Assembly (NCBI GenBank): GCA_025929855.1
Contig: JAICPK010000050.1
Coordinates: forward strand, 1 to 7,035
Length of the DNA stretch: 7,035 nucleotides
Direction of reading: 5' to 3'
Origin: Nitrososphaera sp.
Lineage (GTDB): Archaea; Thermoproteota; Nitrososphaeria; Nitrososphaerales; Nitrososphaeraceae
The position numbers and the translations under genes are program-made. The notes under the pieces were generated by a model. That model was not told where the DNA came from and ran no database searches. It worked only from the letters and a program-made list of their open reading frames with translations. Shown one piece after another: positions 1 to 5,646 of this stretch. Each line of letters begins with the position of its first letter. The stretch's first letter is position 1.

Positions 1-486
1 AGCAAGTTGTAACCCTCTTAGCTTTTTCTTGTGCTCCTTTATTGTCATAAGGTCGGCCAGAATCTGACATGGATGAAATGAGTCTGAAAGCCCATTTATT
101 ACCGGCACTGAAGCATATCTAGCCAAAGTCTGGATATCTTTGTGGTTATAGACTCGTGCCATTATGCAGTCCAAATAAAGTGAAAGGGTTTTGGCTGTAT
201 CTTCGATCGTTTCACCTCGCGATAGCTGGATGTCGTTTGAACCGAGGTAAACTGCGTCCCCACCTAGCTGGTACATGCCGACTTCAAAACTGACTCTAGT
301 CCTAGTCGACGGTTTTTGGAAGATCATGCCAAGCGTTTTTCCCTGCAAAAATGGTCGAGATTTGCCTCTCTTTTGTTCATGCTTAAGTTTTTCTGCAAGC
401 ATCAGGATCACATCGATCTCATTCGTGCTCAGATCTGTGATACTTAGGATGTCTTTCTTACTTGAGGAGATCTTCAATGTCTTCAT
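1..486 (-). CDS. argF: Ornithine carbamoyltransferase, N-terminal half (partial, cut by window edge)
   Basis: The product transfers the carbamoyl group of carbamoyl phosphate to ornithine, giving citrulline in arginine biosynthesis in the cytoplasm. The 162 codons present read MKTLKISSSKKD... and run open to base 1; the usual length is about 300 residues, so the ornithine-binding half is outside. Visible are the carbamoyl-phosphate motif FQKPSTRTRVSFE, the segment SNDIQLSRGETIEDTAKTLS, the stretch LDCIMARVY, and the second active-site motif HPCQILADL. QLSRGE, the MARVY context and HPCQ fit ornithine rather than aspartate carbamoyltransferase. The chosen ATG (484-486) lies inside the end of ftsY, a 29-nt overlap in another frame. 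No separate promoter is visible, so it is probably co-transcribed with pfdA and ftsY. An internal start a few codons later (TTG) is possible. Confidence 0.9.
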   Translation of the reverse strand, partial: MKTLKISSSKKDILSITDLSTNEIDVILMLAEKLKHEQKRGKSRPFLQGKTLGMIFQKPSTRTRVSFEVGMYQLGGDAVYLGSNDIQLSRGETIEDTAKTLSLYLDCIMARVYNHKDIQTLARYASVPVINGLSDSFHPCQILADLMTIKEHKKKLRGLQLA

Positions 487-1942
487 CTGTTAAATAGACT
501 ACTTTGTTTTCTTCTTGCTCTTTAGTGTCCTTATCTTCTCGCAGGTTCCTTTCCTTATCGCTCCTATACTTCTCTTCTTCCTTCAACCTCGCCCTTTCAT
601 TTTCTTTTTGTTCTTTTTCTTTTTCTTCTTCTCCTTGTTGCTCTACTGCTCGCTTTTCTTCTAGCTGGTACTTTTCCTTCTTGTCTACCTCTTCCGCCTC
701 TTCCTTGCTGTGATCTTCATTTGTTCTTTTCTTGCCAAAGAATCCAAACCTGCTCTTTTTTTCTTTGGGCTGCTCCTTAACCTTGTATGGCTCAGGGTTA
801 TGCACAGAAGGTTTTGGCGCAAGTTCCTTGACTGCTTGTTGATGCTGCTCCTGAAGAGTAATTCCGTCCATAGGGCTAGATGTATTGACTGGAGGCTTGG
901 ACAGCAATACTATGTCTTTTTCCTCTTCCCTGAGGGTTTGTGGATCTCCTGACTTAGCTTTTTCAACTGCTATTTCTGAAATCGTCTGCATCGATGTCAC
1001 CTCCTCGACACTTACTCCTCCTACCTGGCTCCCGCTTTCAAATAGCGACTCAATGAACTTGTTAGAGTCAAAAGGGATAATATCATCATAGCCTTGTCCC
1101 ATGCCAATGTATACAATTGGCCTTGAAGTAATGTATGCAATTGAAATTGCCGACCCTCCCTTCGCGTCTGCGTCTACCTTGGTTAGTATGGCACCGTCAA
1201 AATTGGTATAGTGGTAAAACTCCCTTGCTTGGTTTATTGTGTCGTTGCCGGCAAGCGCGTCGCCTATGAACAACTTTACATCTGGCTTGACGACTCTTAC
1301 TATTTTGCCCATTTCATCCATCAAATTCTTTGATGTCTGCATCCTACCAGCAGTATCCATGAGAACTATGTCGATATGGTTCTTTTTCGCGTGATCGTAT
1401 GCATCCCGTCCTACAGACGAGGGATCGGCTCCATATCTCTGTTTTACTATTTTAAGAGATAACCTATTTGTATGCTGTTCGAGCTGCTCGATAGCCCCTG
1501 CCCTATGGGTATCACCCGCCGCTACTACCACGGAAAAGCCTGCCTTTCGCAATAGGTTTGCTATCTTGGCAACAGTGGTTGTCTTCCCTGTTCCGTTAAT
1601 ACCTAGGAAAACAATGACGAAGGGTCCGCTCTTGGCTTCCTTTTTCATCTTTATTTTTTCAATCAAATCAAACTTATGGGTCCGTTCAAAAATTTCAGCC
1701 AGAGCCATTCGCAATTTTGACTGGACTATCTCGGTTGCTTCCTGCTCTTTTTCCAGCTTTAGGCCGAGCAGCTCTTTTTTCAGCTTCGCAGATATGTCGT
1801 CAACTACTTCCTGCGCCACGTCGCTTTCCAAAAGCGCGATCTGGAGATCAAGCAGTACGTCGTCAAGGACTTTTTCAGTAAGCTCTTTCTGAGCTACGCC
1901 CTTCGCTGCTCTAGAAAAGGCCTTTTTCAGTTTATCAAACAT
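458..1942 (-). CDS. ftsY: Signal recognition particle receptor FtsY with long charged C-terminal tail
   Basis: FtsY is the SRP receptor GTPase that docks ribosome-SRP complexes at the membrane. With the ATG at 1942 it has 494 residues and starts MFDKLKKAF, typical of the family; an upstream in-frame TTG at 1954 would add four residues. A helical N domain (about 1-95) is followed by the G domain: P-loop GINGTGKT (114-121), DTHRAGAIEQL (from 144), DTAGR (196-200), TKVDADAKGG (from 254) and GMGQGYDDIIPFD (from 280). The NG core ends near residue 303 at KFIESLFESG. The remaining 190 residues are not family standard: a Pro/Ser/Gln-rich linker, a basic-aromatic patch (about 393-406, containing SRFGFFGKKR), a Glu/Lys/Arg-rich stretch likely to be a long charged helix, and a terminal YLTDEDIEDLLK. 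Most FtsY proteins carry acidic extensions at the N-terminus instead. The gene begins 24 bp after pfdA and overlaps argF. Confidence 0.95.
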   Translation of the reverse strand: MFDKLKKAFSRAAKGVAQKELTEKVLDDVLLDLQIALLESDVAQEVVDDISAKLKKELLGLKLEKEQEATEIVQSKLRMALAEIFERTHKFDLIEKIKMKKEAKSGPFVIVFLGINGTGKTTTVAKIANLLRKAGFSVVVAAGDTHRAGAIEQLEQHTNRLSLKIVKQRYGADPSSVGRDAYDHAKKNHIDIVLMDTAGRMQTSKNLMDEMGKIVRVVKPDVKLFIGDALAGNDTINQAREFYHYTNFDGAILTKVDADAKGGSAISIAYITSRPIVYIGMGQGYDDIIPFDSNKFIESLFESGSQVGGVSVEEVTSMQTISEIAVEKAKSGDPQTLREEEKDIVLLSKPPVNTSSPMDGITLQEQHQQAVKELAPKPSVHNPEPYKVKEQPKEKKSRFGFFGKKRTNEDHSKEEAEEVDKKEKYQLEEKRAVEQQGEEEKEKEQKENERARLKEEEKYRSDKERNLREDKDTKEQEENKVVYLTDEDIEDLLK

Positions 1943-1966
1943 GACTATTTTCAACCAGAACAGGCA

Positions 1967-2428
1967 TCAACCGGGTTGCTGGGCAGCCTGTATCATCTGG
2001 TTTATCTGCGATTGCAGCTGGTTTATGCGCATTGTTATTTCTTGTCTTTGAGCCTCAAGCTGCCTTGCTGCTACTTCATACTCTTTTATCCTCGTTTCCA
2101 CGTAATTAAGCGCGTCTTCCCTACTCTTTTCAATGGCGACGCCAGCATCCAAGTTAATGAGTAATTTCTTGATTGGAGGTACCGTGGTCTTGACGTAAAC
2201 ACCGATGCCAATAGGCATTAGCGACTCTACGTCAGATTCAGAATGGATGTTTTGAATAGTATTTGAAGCCAAATGGGCCTCTTCCATTAACTTGCTTACT
2301 GTCACTTGCCGTGTCATGATGTCATTCATATATGCTTCAAGAATCCTTGACTGCTGGACCAATTCATTTATCCTCTGCTCCATTGCAGCCAATTCCTGCT
2401 GCCTAGATTGATCGCTAGCTGCGCTCAT
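1967..2428 (-). CDS. pfdA: Prefoldin alpha subunit
   Basis: Prefoldin (GimC) is a jellyfish-shaped hexamer of two alpha and four beta subunits that holds unfolded proteins for the thermosome. The 153-residue product has the alpha-class layout: an N-terminal coiled coil (about 7-50, rich in Gln, Glu and Leu), a central beta-hairpin region including SLMPIGIGVYVKTTVPP, and a second coiled coil (about 100-150) ending in a Gln-rich tail. I chose the ATG at 2428 (MSAASDQ), not the TTG three codons earlier, because a TATA-like TTTAAAAA is centred about 26 bp upstream, which would start a leaderless mRNA at this ATG. A GAGGT just before the ATG could alternatively act as a ribosome site. It is the first gene of the probable pfdA-ftsY-argF operon and lies 33 bp after the flavoprotein gene. 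Confidence 0.93.
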   Translation of the reverse strand: MSAASDQSRQQELAAMEQRINELVQQSRILEAYMNDIMTRQVTVSKLMEEAHLASNTIQNIHSESDVESLMPIGIGVYVKTTVPPIKKLLINLDAGVAIEKSREDALNYVETRIKEYEVAARQLEAQRQEITMRINQLQSQINQMIQAAQQPG

Positions 2429-2450
2429 TAACCTCAATGCTATTGATAGA

Positions 2451-2458
2451 TTTTTAAA
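2451..2458 (-). promoter_or_regulatory. TATA-like box of the pfdA-ftsY-argF operon
   Basis: TTTAAAAA on the minus strand is centred about 26 bp before the pfdA ATG at 2428. This is the archaeal TATA-to-start distance for a leaderless transcript. It overlaps a 10-bp palindrome (TAAAGCTTTA, 2455-2464) that also covers the end of the preceding gene. The site is inferred from position and composition only. Confidence 0.5.
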
Positions 2459-2461
2459 GCT

Positions 2462-3484
2462 TTAGATTCCTGACACCTTTAGCATATCGCTCATTTTGAC
2501 GTTCATGCCATAGCGCTCTTCTTCACTCTTCATATGCCTGTATAATTTGAGCATGTCCATCCCATGCTTTATCATGTTGAACTTGCCTGTGATTTTTAGC
2601 TTGATGAACTTGAAAACAAGAGAGTATATCTTGAATTTTTCTAGCACTGCTTGCCGATATGCTGTCTTATCATGAAGGTTCTGGACAAGGAGTTCGGCGC
2701 ACCAAGTCGACGGAATTATGCCCTCGCCCAGCAGAGGATATACAGTACCTATCGACTCACCTGCTCCTATCGACTTGCGACCATCCGTAAAGGGCTCGCA
2801 GTTTTCCGGAGGAGTCAGCCTGACAGGCCGACCTACTTTTTTTATTACTTCGCACTCGTACTTTTTCAAGAATTCATCCACAAAGTGGTTGTGACTTTTT
2901 GAGAAATCGCCTGCTCCTATATGGGCCTGGCCGTTGCCAAGCGGAAAATACCAAAAGTAACCAGACATAGATGGAAATGCTCGCAAATAAAAATCGTCAA
3001 AGGGCTCTTTGCCCTGAGGGTAGCGAACTTTGTATTGCACACAGGGAATCCATGTCTCATTTCCAACTCGAGGCAAATAGTTGCGGTGAAAGCCGGTTGA
3101 ATCGATAATGATGTCAAAATCAGATTCAAGTTCGTCCTTTCTTGGAGCGCGTCCAAACTTTATTTCTGTGCCCCTTATCATATCTTGGATCAGATGCAGC
3201 TTGTCATAGCTCACCATTCCCTTAAGTCTTATATCGATGCTGTCCTTCTCCTCCAAGTCCACTTGCATGTGCTGGCCGTTATGCAAGACATAGTCATCGA
3301 AATTAAGGCCACAATTTCTTGTAAGGCCTGCCATCACGTTTTCGCATGTGGCCCAAGCACATACTGCATCATGCTCATCCTTTTCCATACGCTCAAACCC
3401 CACTACATGGGTGTCGTGATCATCGCTGAGCCTGTTCATAAGATATGCACCTGCTACCCCGATTCCGACAACTGCTATCTTCAT
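2462..3484 (-). CDS. Geranylgeranyl-reductase-family FAD-dependent oxidoreductase
   Basis: This 340-residue flavoprotein belongs to the family that saturates isoprenoid chains, including archaeal digeranylgeranylglycerophospholipid reductases. The N-terminus MKIAVVGIGVAGAYL (GxGxxG at 7-12) with a Glu at 31 forms the ADP-binding Rossmann fold. IIDSTGFHR (126-134) is the DxxG-type FAD segment. SGYFWYFPLGNGQAHIGAG (174-192) matches the family signature YxWxFPxG. GESIGTVYPLLGEGI (242-256) corresponds to the usual GDAAGxxxPxxGxGI, but the Asp is Glu here. Cysteines at 42 and 47 (VCAWATC) lie where relatives carry conserved cysteines. At 340 residues it is shorter than many archaeal family members (around 400). 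The ATG start follows a TATA-like box by about 30 bp. The substrate is unknown: it may act on membrane lipids or on another polyprenyl compound such as a quinone side chain. Confidence 0.8.
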   Translation of the reverse strand: MKIAVVGIGVAGAYLMNRLSDDHDTHVVGFERMEKDEHDAVCAWATCENVMAGLTRNCGLNFDDYVLHNGQHMQVDLEEKDSIDIRLKGMVSYDKLHLIQDMIRGTEIKFGRAPRKDELESDFDIIIDSTGFHRNYLPRVGNETWIPCVQYKVRYPQGKEPFDDFYLRAFPSMSGYFWYFPLGNGQAHIGAGDFSKSHNHFVDEFLKKYECEVIKKVGRPVRLTPPENCEPFTDGRKSIGAGESIGTVYPLLGEGIIPSTWCAELLVQNLHDKTAYRQAVLEKFKIYSLVFKFIKLKITGKFNMIKHGMDMLKLYRHMKSEEERYGMNVKMSDMLKVSGI

Positions 3485-3512
3485 GCCTTTGTTTCTATCT
3501 TGCCAAAGGATG

Positions 3513-3521
3513 CCATAAAAA
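3513..3521 (-). promoter_or_regulatory. TATA-like box for the flavoprotein gene
   Basis: TTTTTATGG on the minus strand is centred about 33 bp upstream of the ATG at 3484, predicting a transcript with a leader of only about 7 nt. The neighbouring TATAAC (3523-3528) could serve the same gene or the small membrane protein on the plus strand, so this 75-110 bp gap is a divergent promoter region. Confidence 0.4.
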
Positions 3522-3592
3522 CTATAACATTATCTACTCGTAAAATCTTAGCAGCAGCATTGTCGAAAAAGAAGAATAAGGAGAAGATACAG

Positions 3593-3769
3593 ATGCCAGG
3601 CGCTGCACGCGCAGGCATTGGTCTTTTAATTATGGGTGCCCTGTTAGTCGGATTTGGACAATACTTTGAGAGAGGCGCACTATCACTTTACGGTGTAATA
3701 ATTGTAGCTTCTGGATTTGTACTTTACATGACGGCTTCAATTATTGCTAAAAGAAGAGCTAAAATCTAG
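3593..3769 (+). CDS. Small two-helix membrane protein, unknown function
   Basis: The 58-residue product (MPGAARAGIGLL...) has two hydrophobic segments, about 6-24 and 30-51, joined by a short loop (QYFERGALS), and ends in basic AKRRAKI. This fits a helical hairpin with the C-terminus inside. The ATG is preceded at 9 nt by GGAG, a possible ribosome site. An in-frame TTG at 3560 would give 69 residues with a Lys-rich front (SKKKNKEKIQ); with TATAAC at 3523-3528 this would be nearly leaderless, so the longer form is a real alternative. The Lys-rich start recalls Sec61-beta, but that protein has one membrane helix and an RYFEEE-like segment not seen here. I do not recognise the family. A T-rich stretch follows the stop. 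Confidence 0.6.
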   Translation: MPGAARAGIGLLIMGALLVGFGQYFERGALSLYGVIIVASGFVLYMTASIIAKRRAKI

Positions 3770-3776
3770 GACACTA

Positions 3777-3791
3777 TTCCTTTTCTCTTTT
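3777..3791 (+). terminator. T-rich transcription terminator after the small membrane protein
   Basis: TTCCTTTTCTCTTTT starts 8 bp after the stop codon. Archaeal RNA polymerase terminates at such oligo-T runs without a strong hairpin. The rest of the 99-bp gap holds only the TATA-like box of the next gene. Confidence 0.4.
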
Positions 3792-3835
3792 GAAACTACG
3801 GTGTTCCCCCTGGTGAGCTAGGCATACTTGAAAAC

Positions 3836-3843
3836 CTTTTATT
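3836..3843 (+). promoter_or_regulatory. TATA-like box of the zinc-ribbon gene
   Basis: CTTTTATT is centred about 26 bp upstream of positions 3866-3869, where the TTG start of the zinc-ribbon gene lies. The spacing supports a leaderless mRNA and the non-ATG start. Confidence 0.45.
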
Positions 3844-3868
3844 GGCGTAACTGAAATAGGGCTAGTAA

Positions 3869-4084
3869 TTGGCAAGTTTTTGTCCTGAATGTGGAGGGGA
3901 GCTAAAGTACGACCTTACTAGCAAGAGCTTTATATGCAAAAGCTGTGGGCTCTTTGCATCCTCTGAAAAGATAGACGAGTTGCGCGACAGGGCCAAGAGA
4001 TCAAGAGAAGACCCTCGCAGAAAGCATCATGACGAATACCTTGACTGGTGGCAATCTTCAAAGAAAGACAAACAGCAAAAGTAA
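3869..4084 (+). CDS. Small zinc-ribbon protein, unknown function
   Basis: The 71-residue protein starts MASFCPECGGEL from a TTG codon. Cys 5, 8, 23 and 26 form CPECG...CKSCG, a treble-free zinc ribbon of the kind found at the N-terminus of transcription factor S/RPB9-like proteins and in many small archaeal proteins. Residues 30-71 are strongly charged and probably helical (DELRDRAKRSREDPRRKHH, then DEYLDWWQSSKKD), with a Trp pair. The second zinc ribbon and the acidic DE hairpin of TFS are absent, so it is not TFS. The TTG start is supported by the TATA spacing and by the absence of an earlier in-frame coding-like segment. It converges on the Lrp gene, with only 10 bp between the two stops. 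Nucleic-acid or RNA-polymerase binding is possible but inferred from composition only. Confidence 0.75.
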   Translation: MASFCPECGGELKYDLTSKSFICKSCGLFASSEKIDELRDRAKRSREDPRRKHHDEYLDWWQSSKKDKQQK

Positions 4085-4094
4085 ATACCAACAG

Positions 4095-4616
4095 CTATGG
4101 AGCAGCTGCACTTGCAGCATCTGCAATATCTTTTTTTAGGGGAATCAGCTGCTCCTCCTTGATAGTTTTTAGAACTGTCATCAATTCCGCTTCCGTTATC
4201 TGAGGAATTCTGCCTATCTTGTTGGCTACTATATCTCTCATCTCTTCGAGGCTTTTTGTACGTATCTTCAAAAGCAGATCGAACTGGCTATACATCTCGT
4301 GTAGCTCTAGTATTTCATCAAACTGTGATAGCGTGGCGATTACTTCGTCGGCTGAACCTTCGTTAATATTTATTCCTAAGAAGGCAAGATGGTTATAGCC
4401 TAATAGCGCGTTGTCCGCTGCAATTGTGAATTTGCGAAGGATGCCGGCTGCCAGAAGCCTCCTAACCCGGATATGTACCGTCGCATCGGAGATTTCAAGT
4501 TCCTTAGCTATATCCACAAATGGACGGGATGCATCTCGACTCAAGATATCTAATATCCGGAGGTTGACCTCGTCCAGTAACTCTGAGGGTAATAGCACGA
4601 AAAGAGTACAATCCAT
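4095..4616 (-). CDS. Lrp/AsnC-family transcriptional regulator
   Basis: This is a DNA-binding regulator of the feast/famine family, 173 residues from the ATG at 4616. The front LLDEVNLRILDILSRDASRPF followed by VDIAKELEISDATVHIRVRRL (about 33-54) is the classic AsnC winged helix-turn-helix. A short linker leads to the RAM effector-binding and oligomerisation domain (about 75-155). The C-terminus is Ala-rich (ADAASAAAP). The open frame continues upstream to 4910, but that part is antisense to the tRNA thiolase and lacks family similarity. A GTG at 4598 (VLLPSELLDE) is a serious alternative start: the near arm of the adjacent palindrome is a TATA-like box 26 bp before it. The gene is divergent from the tRNA thiolase gene, and the palindrome between them is a candidate autoregulatory operator. 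The ligand and the wider targets cannot be read from the sequence. Confidence 0.9.
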   Translation of the reverse strand: MDCTLFVLLPSELLDEVNLRILDILSRDASRPFVDIAKELEISDATVHIRVRRLLAAGILRKFTIAADNALLGYNHLAFLGININEGSADEVIATLSQFDEILELHEMYSQFDLLLKIRTKSLEEMRDIVANKIGRIPQITEAELMTVLKTIKEEQLIPLKKDIADAASAAAP

Positions 4617-4620
4617 CGAT

Positions 4621-4652
4621 TTATTAATGATTCGTGCTCGAATGATTAATAA
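4621..4652. promoter_or_regulatory. 32-bp near-perfect palindrome, putative bidirectional promoter/operator
   Basis: The arms are TTATTAATGATTCG and CGAATGATTAATAA around the 4-nt centre TGCT; 13 of 14 positions pair. Each arm's outer part (TTATTAAT / ATTAATAA) resembles an archaeal TATA box. The right arm is centred about 26 bp before 4675, next to the thiolase ATG at 4679. The left arm, read on the minus strand, is centred about 26 bp before the GTG at 4598 of the Lrp gene; the right arm read on the minus strand would instead suit the ATG at 4616. Lrp-family proteins bind AT-rich palindromes near their own promoters, so repression by occlusion of TATA is a natural inference. Confidence 0.6.
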
Positions 4653-4678
4653 CTCTTGGACTTCGCTAACAACCAAAT

Positions 4679-5605
4679 ATGCCTTGCTGTTCCAAGTGCC
4701 AAAAAGAAGAGAGCCTCTACTACAGAGCACATTCTGGTGAACACCTATGTAAGAAATGCTTCTTGCGTTCAATTGAAAGCAAGGCTGCAAAGACGATTTC
4801 AAAATATTCAATGATAGAGTATGGTGACAAGGTCGCGGTAGGAGTTTCTGGTGGCAAAGATAGTTTGTCTCTATTATATATCTTAAAGATGCTTTTTGAT
4901 CAGCATCCAAACAATGGCAATGAATTAGTCGCAGTCACTATAGACGAAGGCATCAAAGGGTATCGTGAAGAATCACTAGAGATAGTAAAGGACTTTTGTA
5001 GACAGCTTCGCATAGAAAGCAAGATCCTCAGCTACCACTCACTCTTTGGTATAGACATGGATCAGGCCATAATTCAGCGATCATCACAAAAAAAATCATC
5101 TTGTTCAATGTGTGGCACATTCCGCCGACGTGCAATAGATATTGCAGCTGAAAGAGTAGAAGCGGACGTAGTTGCGACTGCACATAACATGGACGATCAG
5201 TTGCAGACCTTCATGATCAACTTGTTGGCAGGCGACGTAGAGCGGATAGGCTGGATTTATCCCGAGCCTGTGCAATACACACAAACCGGCATGAAAAAAG
5301 TCAAGCCCTTTGTCGAAATTTATGAATATGAGATCGCATTCTATGCCCTTCAGCGCGACATCCCATTTCAGTCAGAAGAGTGCCCCTACATGCATGAAAG
5401 TATACGCACAGATTTGCGCGAATTTTTCAATCGACTAGAGAAGGATCATCCAGGCATCAAATACAATGCCTACAGGTCAATGACAAAAATCTCAAAGGTT
5501 CTCCGTAGCGGCAATCCTCCTCCTGAAACCAAGAAGTGTTCAAGATGCGGACGTGTTTCTACAGGCGATATCTGCTCAGTGTGTAAGACGTTAAGTATCT
5601 TATAA
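4679..5605 (+). CDS. tRNA 2-thiolation enzyme, Ncs6/TtuA (TIGR00269-like) family
   Basis: This enzyme adenylates a tRNA uridine and replaces its O2 with sulfur (s2U), normally with a ubiquitin-like sulfur carrier in archaea. The 308-residue protein has an N-terminal zinc finger (Cys 4, 7, 24 and 27), the PP-loop ATP motif GVSGGKDS (55-62), the Cys pair CSMC (142-145), ATAHNMDDQLQT (166-177), Cys 235 in SEECPY, and a C-terminal zinc finger (CSRC...CSVC, 287-302). Cys 142, 145 and 235 match the spacing of the three cysteines that hold the [4Fe-4S] cluster in TtuA. CGTFRRRAID resembles the Ncs6/NcsA (wobble U34) group, so I cannot decide between U34 and U54 as the target. The usual HNxDDE is HNMDDQ here. 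The ATG follows a TATA-like arm of the palindrome by about 30 bp. The gene is monocistronic, with the SRP RNA gene downstream. Confidence 0.88.
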   Translation: MPCCSKCQKEESLYYRAHSGEHLCKKCFLRSIESKAAKTISKYSMIEYGDKVAVGVSGGKDSLSLLYILKMLFDQHPNNGNELVAVTIDEGIKGYREESLEIVKDFCRQLRIESKILSYHSLFGIDMDQAIIQRSSQKKSSCSMCGTFRRRAIDIAAERVEADVVATAHNMDDQLQTFMINLLAGDVERIGWIYPEPVQYTQTGMKKVKPFVEIYEYEIAFYALQRDIPFQSEECPYMHESIRTDLREFFNRLEKDHPGIKYNAYRSMTKISKVLRSGNPPPETKKCSRCGRVSTGDICSVCKTLSIL

Positions 5606-5617
5606 TGTCCAACAAGC

Positions 5618-5625
5618 AAATATAG
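5618..5625 (+). promoter_or_regulatory. TATA-like box of the SRP RNA gene
   Basis: AAATATAG is centred about 26 bp upstream of 5647, the first base of the SRP RNA terminal helix. The agreement between the promoter distance and the RNA 5' end supports both calls. Confidence 0.5.
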
Positions 5626-5646
5626 TCATTTTACCAAGGGTATAAA

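Noticed and set aside
1..486. Aspartate carbamoyltransferase
   Set aside because: STRTR and HPxQ are shared, but QLSRGE, MARVY and HPCQILADL fit ornithine carbamoyltransferase better.
504..713. Plus-strand Ser/Phe-rich open frame
   Set aside because: It is the reverse of the Glu/Lys-rich FtsY tail; its composition follows from the antisense of GAA/AAG codons.
1566..1892. Plus-strand frame of 108 codons
   Set aside because: It is antisense to the FtsY NG domain, with no recognisable motif and Ser/Phe bias typical of a shadow.
3185..3559. Upstream part of the long plus-strand frame that ends with the small membrane protein
   Set aside because: It is antisense to the flavoprotein gene; coding character begins only at about 3560-3593.
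3869..4084. Transcription factor S / RPB9-like subunit
   Set aside because: Only one zinc ribbon is present and the C-terminal ribbon with the acidic hairpin is missing.
4617..4910. 98-residue N-terminal extension of the Lrp reading frame
   Set aside because: It lies antisense to the N-terminal part of the tRNA thiolase, has no Lrp-like sequence, and a normal AsnC start is present at 4616 or 4598.
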